A DNA stretch of 61,619 nt from Bacillus subtilis (GTDB lineage: Bacteria; Bacillota; Bacilli; Bacillales; Bacillaceae_C): NCBI RefSeq assembly GCF_008764245.1, contig NZ_VTQV01000001.1, positions 177,093 to 238,711 on the forward strand, in the 5' to 3' direction. Shown here one piece after another: positions 16,240 through 25,181 of this stretch (the first letter of the stretch is position 1; each line of letters opens with the position of its first letter). A program made the translations under genes and the position numbers. Under the pieces are notes generated by a model. That model was not told where the DNA came from. It made no database searches and worked only from the letters and a program-made list of their open reading frames with translations.

Positions 16240-16546
16240 GACGACCCTCTCCTTCCAAATTGGTCCCCATTATCCTAACAAATCTTGATCAATTTGTCGT
16301 CAATAATTGTCTTTTTTTCTATATTTATTTTTCAGATGATCAATACCGTTAACTTAAACCTTGGTATGATGCAAAATAGAATAGAGATTGGGTATGTTAA
16401 AATAATGAATAGAAAATAAATTAGCGATTGACGAAAAAATAGTTACACTAAATATTCAGTTGCTTTGTAGAGTCAAATTCGTGGTCGTTAAAAACTGTCT
16501 ATCCAAGCAATACGGAGGCACCTTAGATGAAATGAGAGTGAATAAA

Positions 16547-17284
16547 ATGAAAATAGATATCATTGGCGATATTCATGGTTGTTTTCAAGAGTTTAAAGAG
16601 CTTACCCTCAAACTGGGTTATTCCTGGGAAACCAACTTGCCTATACATCCTCAAAATCGGATATTAGGCTTCATTGGGGATATTACAGATCGAGGTCCTA
16701 ATTCAATCGAAATGATTGAACAAACATGGGAACTTTGGAAATACCATGGTGCTTATTATGTACCTGGCAACCATTGCAATAAGTTATATCGTTATTTTCT
16801 TGGTAGAAATGTACAGATTAAACATGGTTTAGAAACAACAGTTGCTGAACTTGATCAGCTTTCAGCGAAGAAATTTAACCATATAAAATCAATGTTCATG
16901 GAACTTTATGAACACTCTCCCCTTTATCATGTACTAGATCATGGGCAATTAATTATGGCCCATGCTGGAATAAGAGCAGATTATATCGGGAAACAAAATA
17001 AAAGCGTGAAGTCATTCGTTCTATATGGGGATGTAACCGGAGAGACACTACCAGATGGCAGGCCCGTAAGACGAGATTGGGCCAAACAATATAATGGTAG
17101 GGCGCTTATTGTTTACGGACATACGCCCGTGAAACAACCACGTCAAATCGGAAAAACTTTGAATATTGATACTGGAGCAGTTTTTGGGGGGAGTTTAACG
17201 GCTTTGCGATATCCCGAAATGGAAATTGTATCAGTCCCTTCTACTTTGCCATATGTTAAAGAAAAATTTACAACTTTCCATTAA
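16547..17284 (+). CDS. prpE: Bis(5'-nucleosyl)-tetraphosphatase PrpE
   Basis: A 245-residue metallophosphoesterase that cleaves Ap4A-type dinucleotides. In B. subtilis the homologue (244 residues) is linked to spore germination. Metal-binding motifs in order: GDIHG (7-11), [26 protein letters not shown]. The start at 16547 ([11 protein letters not shown]) fits the family; GAGAGTGA lies upstream. The ATG at 16532 is an alternative. Confidence 0.9.
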   Translation: MKIDIIGDIHGCFQEFKELTLKLGYSWETNLPIHPQNRILGFIGDITDRGPNSIEMIEQTWELWKYHGAYYVPGNHCNKLYRYFLGRNVQIKHGLETTVAELDQLSAKKFNHIKSMFMELYEHSPLYHVLDHGQLIMAHAGIRADYIGKQNKSVKSFVLYGDVTGETLPDGRPVRRDWAKQYNGRALIVYGHTPVKQPRQIGKTLNIDTGAVFGGSLTALRYPEMEIVSVPSTLPYVKEKFTTFH

Positions 17285-17295
17285 ATTAGTCTTTG

Positions 17296-17334
17296 ACAAA
17301 AAGGCCTTTCCTATGAGGAACGTGGCCTTTTTAT
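17296..17334 (+). terminator. Bidirectional terminator between convergent prpE and yjbO
   Basis: AAAAAGGCC (17298-17306) pairs with GGCCTTTTT (17324-17332), with an inner TCCT/AGGA pair. The yjbO stop codon (17331-17333) lies in one arm. Confidence 0.88.
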
Positions 17335-18230
17335 GGTATCTCACTATTTAAGATGATTTGCATGTCCACTGGTAAATCAACTTGAAAAGACAGACATTCT
17401 TGGCTAATGGGATGAGTGAATTGAATTTGTCGACAATGGAGTGCTTGTCGCTCGATTAAATTCCGTTTCCCACCATATAAGTCATCTCCAAGCAAAGGAT
17501 GGCCTATATAAGACAAATGCACCCTAATTTGATGAGTCCTCCCTGTTTCAAGCTTTAACTGCACATGCGTAAAGGTTGAGGTTGATTGAATGACCTTATA
17601 TCGCGTCACAGCCGGCTGCCCATCCCTTCTTACTTCTCGCTCAATAATACTGTCTGATTTACGACCAATTGGCTCATTAATCATCCCAACGGGTTGTTGA
17701 AATACACCATCCACAAAAGCTTCGTAAAATCGCTGGATTTCTCCTTGTTTTTGCATCTGACTTAATAAATGATGAGCATGGCGATGTTTTGCAATCAGTA
17801 CTAAGCCTGATGTATCGCGATCCAATCGCGTAACGATATGTACTGCGGAAGCTAGCCTAATTTGTTTATAATAATAGGCTAATGCATTGGCCAAACTTCC
17901 TGTCGGCTGCTGCCTTGATGGGATGGTATTCATTCCAGCAGGTTTATTAACAACTAGAAGATCCTCATCCTCATACATAATCCATAAAGGGATAGGTTCT
18001 TTGACTAATCGCTCATTTTCTTGTTCTGGAGGAAATAGGAGCTCTAAAAAATCACATTCCTGTAAACGATAACGGACATTTTGCTCCACTCCATTTACAC
18101 GTATATGGCCACCTGTAAATTTAATAGCCGATAAAGCTCTTCTAGAAATCCCTTGCTCTTGTAAAAATACTTTTATCTCTTTATTCTTATGTTCCCGTGT
18201 GATTTCCCAGTTTAATTCATGTTGCTTCAT
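17331..18230 (-). CDS. yjbO: RluD-family ribosomal/tRNA pseudouridine synthase YjbO
   Basis: A 299-residue enzyme with an N-terminal S4-like RNA-binding segment (residues 15-75) and an RluA/RluD catalytic domain. The catalytic Asp lies in VTRLDRDTSGLVLIAK, and the KxxGxxxxx block is KPAGMNTIPS. It starts 5 bases after nadK with no clear ribosome-binding site, so it is probably coupled to nadK. Its uridine target is not established. Confidence 0.9.
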   Translation of the reverse strand: MKQHELNWEITREHKNKEIKVFLQEQGISRRALSAIKFTGGHIRVNGVEQNVRYRLQECDFLELLFPPEQENERLVKEPIPLWIMYEDEDLLVVNKPAGMNTIPSRQQPTGSLANALAYYYKQIRLASAVHIVTRLDRDTSGLVLIAKHRHAHHLLSQMQKQGEIQRFYEAFVDGVFQQPVGMINEPIGRKSDSIIEREVRRDGQPAVTRYKVIQSTSTFTHVQLKLETGRTHQIRVHLSYIGHPLLGDDLYGGKRNLIERQALHCRQIQFTHPISQECLSFQVDLPVDMQIILNSEIP

Positions 18231-18235
18231 ATTTT

Positions 18236-19036
18236 TTATCGACCGTCCGAAATAAATGAATCGTGGACTCTTTTCCAGAAAGGAAATGGGCGAAATCTTG
18301 CAAAACGAACCTTTTCTTTTGCTACCTTAAATTGGATTGATTTCACATCTCGATGCATCACGGTTAAATGATCTAGAGTAACATGGAAATCAAAAGAATT
18401 AACAGGTTTTAATACGAGAGTATGATGTTCGGGTAAAATGAGCGGGGATCCGACCGTTCTAAATACTCTATTATTAATTGAGGCCATCTCAGCCAATTGA
18501 ATAGAAGGTAAAGATGGATGAATAATTGCCCCTCCCAAAGCCTTATTATAGGCTGTGCTTCCTGATGGCGTAGACACACATAGACCATCCCCACGAAAAC
18601 GCTCAAAATGATCCCCTCGAATTTCCACATCCATTACTAAAGTTCCAACTAGTCCTTTCACTGTGGATTCATTTAAGGCAAGATAACGCATTTCTTTCCC
18701 GCCATTACGGTAACGGATTGTGACCTCTAACAATGGGTATTCCACTACTTGATAAGGGGTTTTTGCGATCGCAATAACTAATTTCTCAATTTCGCTCGGA
18801 ACCCAATCCGCATAGAAACCTAAATGTCCAGTATGTACACCAACAAAGGCTGTTTTATCTAATCTAGAACTGTAGCGATGAAATGCATATAATAAAGTAC
18901 CATCCCCACCAATGGAAATAACAATATCTGGATTGCTTTCGTCATATACCATTTCAAAATCCTGCAAATACGTCCTCACCTTCTGTGTTAAAGCATTAGA
19001 AGCAGGATTCCCTTTTGATGTAATGGCAAATTTCAA
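18236..19036 (-). CDS. nadK: NAD kinase
   Basis: A 266-residue enzyme that phosphorylates NAD to NADP (ppnK/nadF, B. subtilis yjbN). The [12 protein letters not shown] signature and the [20 protein letters not shown] block are intact. The start is TTG at 19036 ([10 protein letters not shown]), with AGGAGGGTGA upstream; this gives the same length as B. subtilis NadF. The GTG three codons upstream is part of the ribosome-binding site. It forms an operon with relQ and yjbO. Confidence 0.93.
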   Translation of the reverse strand: MKFAITSKGNPASNALTQKVRTYLQDFEMVYDESNPDIVISIGGDGTLLYAFHRYSSRLDKTAFVGVHTGHLGFYADWVPSEIEKLVIAIAKTPYQVVEYPLLEVTIRYRNGGKEMRYLALNESTVKGLVGTLVMDVEIRGDHFERFRGDGLCVSTPSGSTAYNKALGGAIIHPSLPSIQLAEMASINNRVFRTVGSPLILPEHHTLVLKPVNSFDFHVTLDHLTVMHRDVKSIQFKVAKEKVRFARFRPFPFWKRVHDSFISDGR

Positions 19037-19054
19037 TCCTCTCACCCTCCTAGT

Positions 19055-19705
19055 TTAATCATTATTTTTCTTCATCTTCTTTGCAGCTTCCTTATTTTTT
19101 GTAAAATAAACCTGTGCTTCCTGAATTTCTTCCTTAATTTGCGACATTTCCTCATCAAGACGAAAAGCTGCCTCAGCTGCACGTTGCAACCTCATATTGA
19201 TTTCTTCCGGAAATTCACCTTTATATTTATAATTTAGAGAATGTTCAATCGTCGCCCAAAAATTCATGGCTAATGTTCGAATTTGGATTTCAGCTAAAAT
19301 CTTTCGCTCCCCTTGGATCGTTTGCACAGGATATTCAATCACAACATGGTAGGACCGATAACCGCTTGGCTTTTTATGAGAGATATAGTTTCTTTCCTCT
19401 ATAACCTTGAAATCATTTCGTTTCCTTAACAATTCCACGACTTGCTGTATATCATCAACAAATTGGCACATCATTCTTAAGCCGGCGATATCTTGCATTT
19501 CCTCCGCTAATTTATCCAACGGGATATTTTTCTGCTGTGCCTTGTCCAGGATACTCGCAATCGGCTTCACCCTACCTGTTACAAATTCAATAGGAGAATG
19601 ATCCTGTTGTCGTTCAAATTGGGCACGCATCCCTTTTAATTTAATTTTCAACTCATCTACTGCTTGTTTATAAGGAGCTAGAAAAAGTTCCCACTGATTA
19701 ATCAT
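19055..19705 (-). CDS. relQ: Small alarmone synthetase RelQ (GTP pyrophosphokinase YjbM)
   Basis: A 216-residue single-domain (p)ppGpp synthetase of the RelQ/SAS1 type, without hydrolase or regulatory domains. Motifs are GRVKPIASILDKAQ, GLRMMCQFVDDIQQV, YISHKKPSGYRSYHVVIEYP and AEIQIRTLAMNFWATIEHSL. The active form is a tetramer. The ribosome-binding site is AGAGGTGG. It is the first gene of relQ-nadK-yjbO, the same order as B. subtilis yjbM-yjbN-yjbO. Confidence 0.93.
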   Translation of the reverse strand: MINQWELFLAPYKQAVDELKIKLKGMRAQFERQQDHSPIEFVTGRVKPIASILDKAQQKNIPLDKLAEEMQDIAGLRMMCQFVDDIQQVVELLRKRNDFKVIEERNYISHKKPSGYRSYHVVIEYPVQTIQGERKILAEIQIRTLAMNFWATIEHSLNYKYKGEFPEEINMRLQRAAEAAFRLDEEMSQIKEEIQEAQVYFTKNKEAAKKMKKNND

Positions 19706-19900
19706 GTTACCACCTCTTAAAATGCGTGTTCACATCCTCTTAAATGAAAACAAATACACCTTCCTGTCACAACCTCCATCATCCTATGTTAGAAAGACGG
19801 AATTAAGAAGCCATCTTTATTTTAGCATAAACAAGTTTTACATAATAATTTTTATCCTGGGCATAGAGTCTAGGGCAGAAAAAATATAAAGTTTATTATA

Positions 19901-19929
19901 TTGAAACCTCTTCATAAATAAATAATAAT
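19901..19929 (+). promoter_or_regulatory. Putative sigma-A promoter of yjbK
   Basis: TTGAAA (19901-19906), a 17-base spacer and AATAAT (19924-19929), 45 bases before the yjbK ATG. Confidence 0.4.
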
Positions 19930-19973
19930 AGGAAGTAGGGTAGGTTTGGCAGACTCACGAAAGGAAGTTATCC

Positions 19974-20573
19974 ATGTCAGAAGAAATTGAAAAGGAATTT
20001 AAAAATCTTGTCACAAAGGAAGAATTTAATCTTCTTTTACATACTTTTCACATTAACGATCGCGATTTTTTCACTCAGAAAAATCATTATTTTGATACCC
20101 ATTCCTTTTTATTAAAAGAAAAAGCTGCTGCTTTGCGTATTAGAGAACTCTCAGACTATTATGAGCTAACATTAAAAAAGAAAACGAGAGATGGTGTCAT
20201 CGAAACCAATCAAATCATTGATCAAAAAGAGGCCGATTTATTATTCCATGATGCCATATTGCCTGCTGGAGAGATAAAGGAAGCATTGATCAAATTAGGA
20301 ATCCCCGTTCAAAATTTGGCGTATTTCGGGAGCTTAACGACCCATCGTGCAGAACACGAGTATAAAGGCGGGCTGCTGGTTTTCGATCATAGTCATTATT
20401 TAGATAAGGAAGATTATGAGCTTGAATATGAGGTCACAGATTGGGAATTAGGAAAAACGATTTTTACAAATTTGCTCACCCGGCTTAACATTAAGCCTCA
20501 ATCAACCGATACTAAAGTTGGGAGATTATATCGCGCAAAATTAGAGATTATGAAACAATCCGATAAGGAATGA
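19974..20573 (+). CDS. yjbK: CYTH-domain triphosphatase-like protein YjbK
   Basis: A 199-residue CYTH (triphosphate tunnel metalloenzyme) protein. The diagnostic ExExK motif is present as EIEKEFK at residues 4-10. Repeated acidic and basic beta strands (LTLKKKTRDG, DYELEYEV) build the tunnel. Members hydrolyse inorganic triphosphate or related compounds; the substrate here is unknown. The genome context next to relQ is shared with B. subtilis. The stop overlaps the possible first ATG of the next gene. Confidence 0.88.
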   Translation: MSEEIEKEFKNLVTKEEFNLLLHTFHINDRDFFTQKNHYFDTHSFLLKEKAAALRIRELSDYYELTLKKKTRDGVIETNQIIDQKEADLLFHDAILPAGEIKEALIKLGIPVQNLAYFGSLTTHRAEHEYKGGLLVFDHSHYLDKEDYELEYEVTDWELGKTIFTNLLTRLNIKPQSTDTKVGRLYRAKLEIMKQSDKE

Positions 20574-20578
20574 TTAAC

Positions 20579-21232
20579 ATGAATACATTAGGAGAAATGA
20601 AATCCTTAATTGAACTTCAATTATTACAAGGGATGACGCGTTCAAATACTGAGTCATCTATCCCAAAATCAGGTTCAAATTTTTCGAAGATCCTTGAGCA
20701 AACTCTTTTAAATACAGCAAAGGGAAATCTAGAAACTACTGAATCTTTAAATACACTAGGGGCTATGAGCCAACTTGGAGTAAATTTTCTTCCCAGTACA
20801 ATGACAAAATCAGTTGTACCTAAAGTCAGTCACACGAAAAACAATTCAAAAATAGAAACTAATATAGATGGGATTATCCAACAAGCAGCTGATACATTCA
20901 AGTTACCTATTAAATTAATCCATTCTGTCATTAAACATGAGTCCAATTACAATACTGGTGCGGTAAGTTCCGCTGGCGCAACTGGACTTATGCAGCTTAT
21001 GCCTGCGACCGCAAGAGGGTTAGGTGTACAAAATATAAAAGATCCTCTGGAAAATGTGATGGCTGGAAGCAAATATTTACGACAAATGCTAGATAAATAT
21101 AACGGAGATCTCTCCCTAGCACTTGCCGCTTACAATGCTGGTCCCGGTAATGTAGATAAATATGGGGGAATTCCTCCATTTACAGAAACACAGAACTACG
21201 TTAGAAAAATAACGAATACGTATTATAGTTAA
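20579..21232 (+). CDS. cwlQ: Soluble lytic transglycosylase-like protein (CwlQ/YjbJ)
   Basis: A 217-residue protein. A poorly conserved N-terminal 105 residues are followed by an SLT domain. The catalytic Glu is in IKHESNYNTGAVSSAGATGL; MQLMPATARGL and AYNAGPGNV complete the family motifs. There is no signal peptide, as in the B. subtilis homologue. ATG at 20579 (AAGGA 9 bases away) is preferred over the ATG at 20570, which overlaps the yjbK stop. It probably cleaves peptidoglycan glycan strands. Confidence 0.87.
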   Translation: MNTLGEMKSLIELQLLQGMTRSNTESSIPKSGSNFSKILEQTLLNTAKGNLETTESLNTLGAMSQLGVNFLPSTMTKSVVPKVSHTKNNSKIETNIDGIIQQAADTFKLPIKLIHSVIKHESNYNTGAVSSAGATGLMQLMPATARGLGVQNIKDPLENVMAGSKYLRQMLDKYNGDLSLALAAYNAGPGNVDKYGGIPPFTETQNYVRKITNTYYS

Positions 21233-21236
21233 ATCA

Positions 21237-21287
21237 ATCTCATTTCCAATTTACTTACTAATAAGCAAGTTGGAAATGAGACTTTTT
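21237..21287 (+). terminator. Terminator of yjbK-cwlQ
   Basis: CTCATTTCCAA (21239-21249) pairs with TTGGAAATGAG (21270-21280), followed by ACTTTTTG. Confidence 0.88.
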
Positions 21288-21300
21288 GTTGTGAAGAGAA

Positions 21301-21350
21301 TTAAACAGGCGCTTGTGCTTTTCTGTTGTCCAGCTCCAGCGCTTTTCTTA
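21301..21350 (-). repeat. Core-less repeat: right end joined to left end
   Basis: On the minus strand GCGCTGGAGCTGGACAA (the right end of the repeats) is followed directly by GAAAAGCACAAGCGCCTGTTT (the left end). The hairpin core is missing. The same junction occurs at 34507. Confidence 0.65.
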
Positions 21351-21366
21351 CCATAGTTCAATTTAT

Positions 21367-21395
21367 TTGAGTTCTGATAAGGTCATTGCTAAAAT
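21367..21395 (+). promoter_or_regulatory. Putative sigma-A promoter of yjbI-spxH
   Basis: TTGAGT, a 17-base spacer and TAAAAT, 34 bases before the globin start. Confidence 0.5.
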
Positions 21396-21428
21396 AAATG
21401 TACCATTTTAAACAAAGGAGCGAATCAT

Positions 21429-21836
21429 ATGGTTGAGATGAAGATGACACCGTATGATGCTATTGGGGAAAAAAAGCTTCATAAGCTTGTAGAACAATTT
21501 TATCTACGTGTCGGCACACATCCCGAACTTACCCCTATTTTTCCTGATGACTTAACAGAAGTTGCCAGAAAACAAAAGCAATTTTTAACACAATTTTTGG
21601 GTGGCCCCAAGCTATACACTGAAGAACATGGTCATCCGATGTTACGTGCACGCCATTTACCCCATGAAATTACACCTAGTCGTGCAAAGGCGTGGTTAGC
21701 ATGCATGAGTGAAGCAATGGATGAAGTGGATATTGAACCAGGCCTCCGAGCGCTTTTCTATACCCGTCTAGCCATGACAGCAAAAAACATGGTGAATACT
21801 CATTCATCTGATGTTATGCAAGGTGAATTACTTTGA
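21429..21836 (+). CDS. yjbI: Group II truncated hemoglobin YjbI
   Basis: A 135-residue 2-on-2 globin. The conserved FYLRVGTHPELTPIFP and LTQFLGGPKLYTEEHGHPML blocks are present, with the proximal His in ARHLPHEITP. In some Bacillus this globin is encoded with YjbH and acts in nitrosative/peroxide stress. The ribosome-binding site AAAGGAGCG is strong. It overlaps spxH by four bases (TTGA). Confidence 0.92.
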   Translation: MVEMKMTPYDAIGEKKLHKLVEQFYLRVGTHPELTPIFPDDLTEVARKQKQFLTQFLGGPKLYTEEHGHPMLRARHLPHEITPSRAKAWLACMSEAMDEVDIEPGLRALFYTRLAMTAKNMVNTHSSDVMQGELL

Positions 21837-22672
21837 AAACACGACATATTAAGCATCTTTTAAATAAAAGACCGATGGAAATATATTTTTTTGTTGATCC
21901 TTTTTGCTCGGAATGCTGGTCACTTTCTCCAATCTTAAAGAAATTACAAATAGAATACGGTGAGTATTTCTCTCTTAAATATGTTTTGTCAGGCAAACTT
22001 TCTTCCTTAAATCAAATTAAAGATCGAGTTTTCCCTTGTCAGAACAAATGGAAGCGAGAGCAGGGGAAATTCAAAAGATTGAAAAACAGATCTTTACAAC
22101 AAACACCACATCTTGCCGCTATAAGTATTAAAGCGGCGGAATTACAAGGAAAAAAGGCAGGAGTCCGTTTTATCCAAAAGCTTCAAGAACTATTATTTAT
22201 CGAGGATAAAGATATTTCGGATATCAATGTGATTCAACAGTGCGCGCAATCTGTTGGCCTTGATCTTAACGAATTCCTACAGGATGTTTATTCAGAAACA
22301 GCTGCCAAAGCTTTTCAATGTGATTTGAAGATTTCATCTGAAATGGAAGTAGATGAAATGCCATCTATGGTTTTCTTCAATGAAAAAATCGAAGATGAGG
22401 GCATTAAAATTACTGGCTTATACTCTTATGACATTTATGTACAAATATTAACGGAGATGCTTCAGGGATATCCAAAACCTGCAGAGAAACCTCCATTGGA
22501 AGTTTTTCTCTCACTAAACCCAGTAAATGCAACACAAGATTTAGCCTTAATTTTTGATGTGTCCCCTCAAAAGGTAGAAAGACAGATGAAAAAATTACAG
22601 ATCCAACAAAAAGTACAAAAAATCGCCTCACTCCATGGGTCCTATTGGCGATACAAATATAATAATTTATAG
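21833..22672 (+). CDS. spxH: ClpXP adaptor protein SpxH (YjbH)
   Basis: A 279-residue DsbA-like thioredoxin-fold protein that delivers Spx to ClpXP for degradation. The N-terminal motif FCSECW (Cys25, Cys28) sits where B. subtilis YjbH has its Cys-rich zinc/redox region. The start is TTG at 21833, four bases inside the globin gene, with AAGGTGA 4-5 bases upstream. Its substrate gene spx lies 5 kb downstream on the other strand. A repeat separates its stop from its terminator. Confidence 0.92.
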   Translation: MKTRHIKHLLNKRPMEIYFFVDPFCSECWSLSPILKKLQIEYGEYFSLKYVLSGKLSSLNQIKDRVFPCQNKWKREQGKFKRLKNRSLQQTPHLAAISIKAAELQGKKAGVRFIQKLQELLFIEDKDISDINVIQQCAQSVGLDLNEFLQDVYSETAAKAFQCDLKISSEMEVDEMPSMVFFNEKIEDEGIKITGLYSYDIYVQILTEMLQGYPKPAEKPPLEVFLSLNPVNATQDLALIFDVSPQKVERQMKKLQIQQKVQKIASLHGSYWRYKYNNL

Positions 22673-22676
22673 TAAG

Positions 22677-22870
22677 AAAAGCGCAAGAGCCTGTTTAGCG
22701 GCGTACAAATTTGAAAGATAAACAGCTAAAAGCGCGCCGTCCTGGCGCAACGCTGTTTTGACCAACGTCCTGTTGGCCTAAACACGGTGAGGACAAAGGA
22801 CGAACCGATGTTGACTTATCGTAGGAAGAAGACGTAAATTTGCTAGCCGCTAGGCGCTGGAGCTAGACCT
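22677..22870 (+). repeat. Full-length intergenic repeat with twin GTCCT hairpins
   Basis: About 195 bases. The left end is GAAAAGCGCAAGAGCCTGTTT. Hairpin A is GCGCC-GTCCT-GGCGC, hairpin B is CCAAC-GTCCT-GTTGG, and the right end is GGCGCTGGAGCTAGACC. It lies between the spxH stop and the spxH terminator, so it is probably transcribed as 3' UTR. It is related to the copies at 55386, 58480, 7598 and 28255. Confidence 0.85.
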
Positions 22871-22905
22871 AGAAACAAAAACACAAGCGCTGGATAAAAC
22901 TGTTA

Positions 22906-22947
22906 AAAAAGCATCCCCAACATTTTTTAGGTGGATGCTTTTTTATC
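22906..22947 (+). terminator. Terminator, probably of yjbI-spxH
   Basis: AAAAAAGCATCC pairs with GGATGCTTTTTT across a loop of about 14 bases. It stands 235 bases after the spxH stop because of the intervening repeat. Confidence 0.85.
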
Positions 22948-23013
22948 ATGAAAAAAAGGTTGTATACATATATATAGGAAGGTAGTAGAGGTACAACTAT
23001 GAAAGGAGTCCAA

Positions 23014-23193
23014 ATGATGCGAAAGGTAAGTCTCCTTCTTATTAGTGTTTTTATAATTGCATGTTTCTTTCTTCATATTTTGGCTTTAATGCGCTTAATT
23101 TCGATTTATATCACGTCTCCACTCCTTTTTATTGGGTTATTCCTATTGGTCTCGCTTATGAACGGAAAAAATAGATTTCGAGGATTTCACTAA
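23014..23193 (+). CDS. Small membrane protein of unknown function
   Basis: A 59-residue protein starting MMRKVSLLLI. It has two hydrophobic helices (about residues 5-25 and 30-48) and a short basic tail. AAAGGAG lies 5 bases before the ATG at 23014; the ATG at 22999 behind AGAGGTA is an alternative. The family is not recognised. It is flanked by terminators on both sides, so it is a separate transcription unit. Confidence 0.6.
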   Translation: MMRKVSLLLISVFIIACFFLHILALMRLISIYITSPLLFIGLFLLVSLMNGKNRFRGFH

Positions 23194-23212
23194 ATTGGAT
23201 AAACCAACATTT

Positions 23213-23260
23213 TAAAAGAGCGAACTTCCCATCACGATGATGGGAAAATTCGCTCTTTTC
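23213..23260 (-). terminator. Bidirectional terminator between the small membrane gene and pepF
   Basis: AAAAGAGCGAA and TTCCCATCA arms pair with TGATGGGAA and TTCGCTCTTTT around CGA. Confidence 0.9.
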
Positions 23261-23268
23261 TCATATTG

Positions 23269-25089
23269 TTATTCAGAAAGCAGGGCTTCCATTTCGTTTA
23301 ATTTTTCCTCAAAAATTTGACAAGCAGCTTCAATTGGTTGTGCAGAAGTCATATCTACGCCTGCTTTTTTCAATACTTCAATAGGATAGTCGGAGCTTCC
23401 TGCCTTCAAAAACGCTAGATAACGTTCAACAGCTGGATCTCCTTCTTCTAAAATTTGTTTCGACAATGCTGCGGCCGCGCTAAATCCTGTTGCATATTGA
23501 TACACGTAATAATTATAATAAAAATGAGGGATTCTTGACCACTCTAGGCCAATTTCATCATCAATATGAATATCCTCTTCTCCAAAATATTTCTTATTTA
23601 GTTCGTAATATTCCTTCGTTAATAAATCCGCTGTTAACGCTTCTCCATTCTGATCCTTTTGATGGATAAGATGCTCAAATTCTGCGAACATCGTTTGCCT
23701 GAAAACAGTCCCACGGAAACCTTCAAGATAATGATTTAATAGATATAATTGTTCATGTTTATTCTTTGCATTCTTAATCATATACTCATTAAGAATGGAC
23801 TCGTTTGTCGTGGAAGCAACTTCCGCCACAAAAATAGAATAATTTCCATATGGATATGGTTGGTTTTTACGTGTGTAATAACTATGGACACTGTGACCAA
23901 ATTCATGAGCAAGTGTGAAAAGATTATTCACATTGTCCTGCCAATTCATGAGAATATATGGATTTGTTCCATAGGCCCCTGATGAATAGGCTCCACTCCG
24001 TTTTCCTTTATTCTCCATCACATCTACCCATCTATTTTCAAAACCTTCTTTTAATATGTTTGTATACTCGCTACCTAATGGCGCAAGTGCTTCTACAACG
24101 ATATCCTTTGCTTCTTCATATTTCACTTCCATCTTGACTTCTTTGACAAGTGGAGTATACAAATCATACATATGAAGCTGGTCGACCTTCATAATTTTCT
24201 TACGTAACTTTACATAACGATGGAGTAAATGCAAGTTTTTATTAATGGTATTCACTAGATTATCATAAACACTCTCAGGAATATTATTTGCCGCAAGTGC
24301 TGCTTCGCGGGCAGAACGGTAATCACGGACCTTAGCAAAGAAATTGTCTTTTTTGACTGTTCCGTTTAATGTACTTGCAAATGTATTTTTAAACTGACCA
24401 TACGTTTCATATACCTTTTTAAAAGCTGTTTCTCTTACTTTCCGATCCTGACTTTCAAGAAAACGAATATAGTTTCCATGGGAAATCTGGACATCTTCCC
24501 CATTTTCATCTTTAATAACAGGAAATTCTAAATCTGCATTATTCAGCATTCCGAATGTTGTACTTGCAGAGCCTAAAGCTTCAGAAGCTTGGGCAAGCAT
24601 CGCTTCTTGTTCCGCCGATAAGACGTGGCCACGTTGCAAATTAATTTCCTCTAAAGCATGACGGTACACTTGTAACTCACTATTTTCTTCAACAAATTGG
24701 GCTATTTTGCTTTCGTCCATCGCTAAAATTTCTGGAACAACATAGGAAAATTCACTTGCAAAAATTGAATATAAACTTTCAGCTCGTGAATTTAATCCTT
24801 GGTAATGAGAATTTCCTGTATCTTGATCGTAGCGCATATGGGCATATGTATATAATTTCCCTAATCGTTCAGATAACTGAGATTGAAATTGCAGAACCTG
24901 ATTTAGTTTGTCTGCACTTTCTGCGATGGTCCCCTTATATTGTCTTGCCTGTTTCACAAGCTCCTTGACCTCTTCGTATTCTTTTTCCCAGGCTTCATCA
25001 GTTGGGAAAATATCCTCTAAGCGCCAAGTCATCTCCTCTGCTACTTCTGACCGTTGTGGCAATGATTTAATCGTTGTTTCTTTTGTCAT
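23269..25089 (-). CDS. pepF: Oligoendopeptidase F
   Basis: A 606-residue M3B zinc metallopeptidase of the cytoplasm that cleaves oligopeptides of roughly 7-17 residues. The zinc motif is AHEFGH (HExxH), with the third ligand Glu in VASTTNESILNEYM. The start at 25089 (MTKETTIKSL) follows GAGGAGGA. In B. subtilis pepF (yjbG) overexpression blocks sporulation phosphorelay peptides; the same spxH-pepF-coiA-mecA order is kept here. Confidence 0.94.
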   Translation of the reverse strand: MTKETTIKSLPQRSEVAEEMTWRLEDIFPTDEAWEKEYEEVKELVKQARQYKGTIAESADKLNQVLQFQSQLSERLGKLYTYAHMRYDQDTGNSHYQGLNSRAESLYSIFASEFSYVVPEILAMDESKIAQFVEENSELQVYRHALEEINLQRGHVLSAEQEAMLAQASEALGSASTTFGMLNNADLEFPVIKDENGEDVQISHGNYIRFLESQDRKVRETAFKKVYETYGQFKNTFASTLNGTVKKDNFFAKVRDYRSAREAALAANNIPESVYDNLVNTINKNLHLLHRYVKLRKKIMKVDQLHMYDLYTPLVKEVKMEVKYEEAKDIVVEALAPLGSEYTNILKEGFENRWVDVMENKGKRSGAYSSGAYGTNPYILMNWQDNVNNLFTLAHEFGHSVHSYYTRKNQPYPYGNYSIFVAEVASTTNESILNEYMIKNAKNKHEQLYLLNHYLEGFRGTVFRQTMFAEFEHLIHQKDQNGEALTADLLTKEYYELNKKYFGEEDIHIDDEIGLEWSRIPHFYYNYYVYQYATGFSAAAALSKQILEEGDPAVERYLAFLKAGSSDYPIEVLKKAGVDMTSAQPIEAACQIFEEKLNEMEALLSE

Positions 25090-25181
25090 AACCATCCTCC
25101 TCTAAATTCACAAAATCCTCGATATGCGAAAAATCCTACAATACTATCTATTCTACCTATACAATATAAATCCCTGCAACT

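Noticed and set aside
16240-16459. M-box riboswitch before mgtE
   Set aside because: The M-box conserved core is not recognisable, and only a short leader is available.
23839-23857. A/T-rich tandem-like stretch in pepF as a repeat or CRISPR
   Set aside because: It is ordinary coding sequence; no regularly spaced direct repeats exist in the window.
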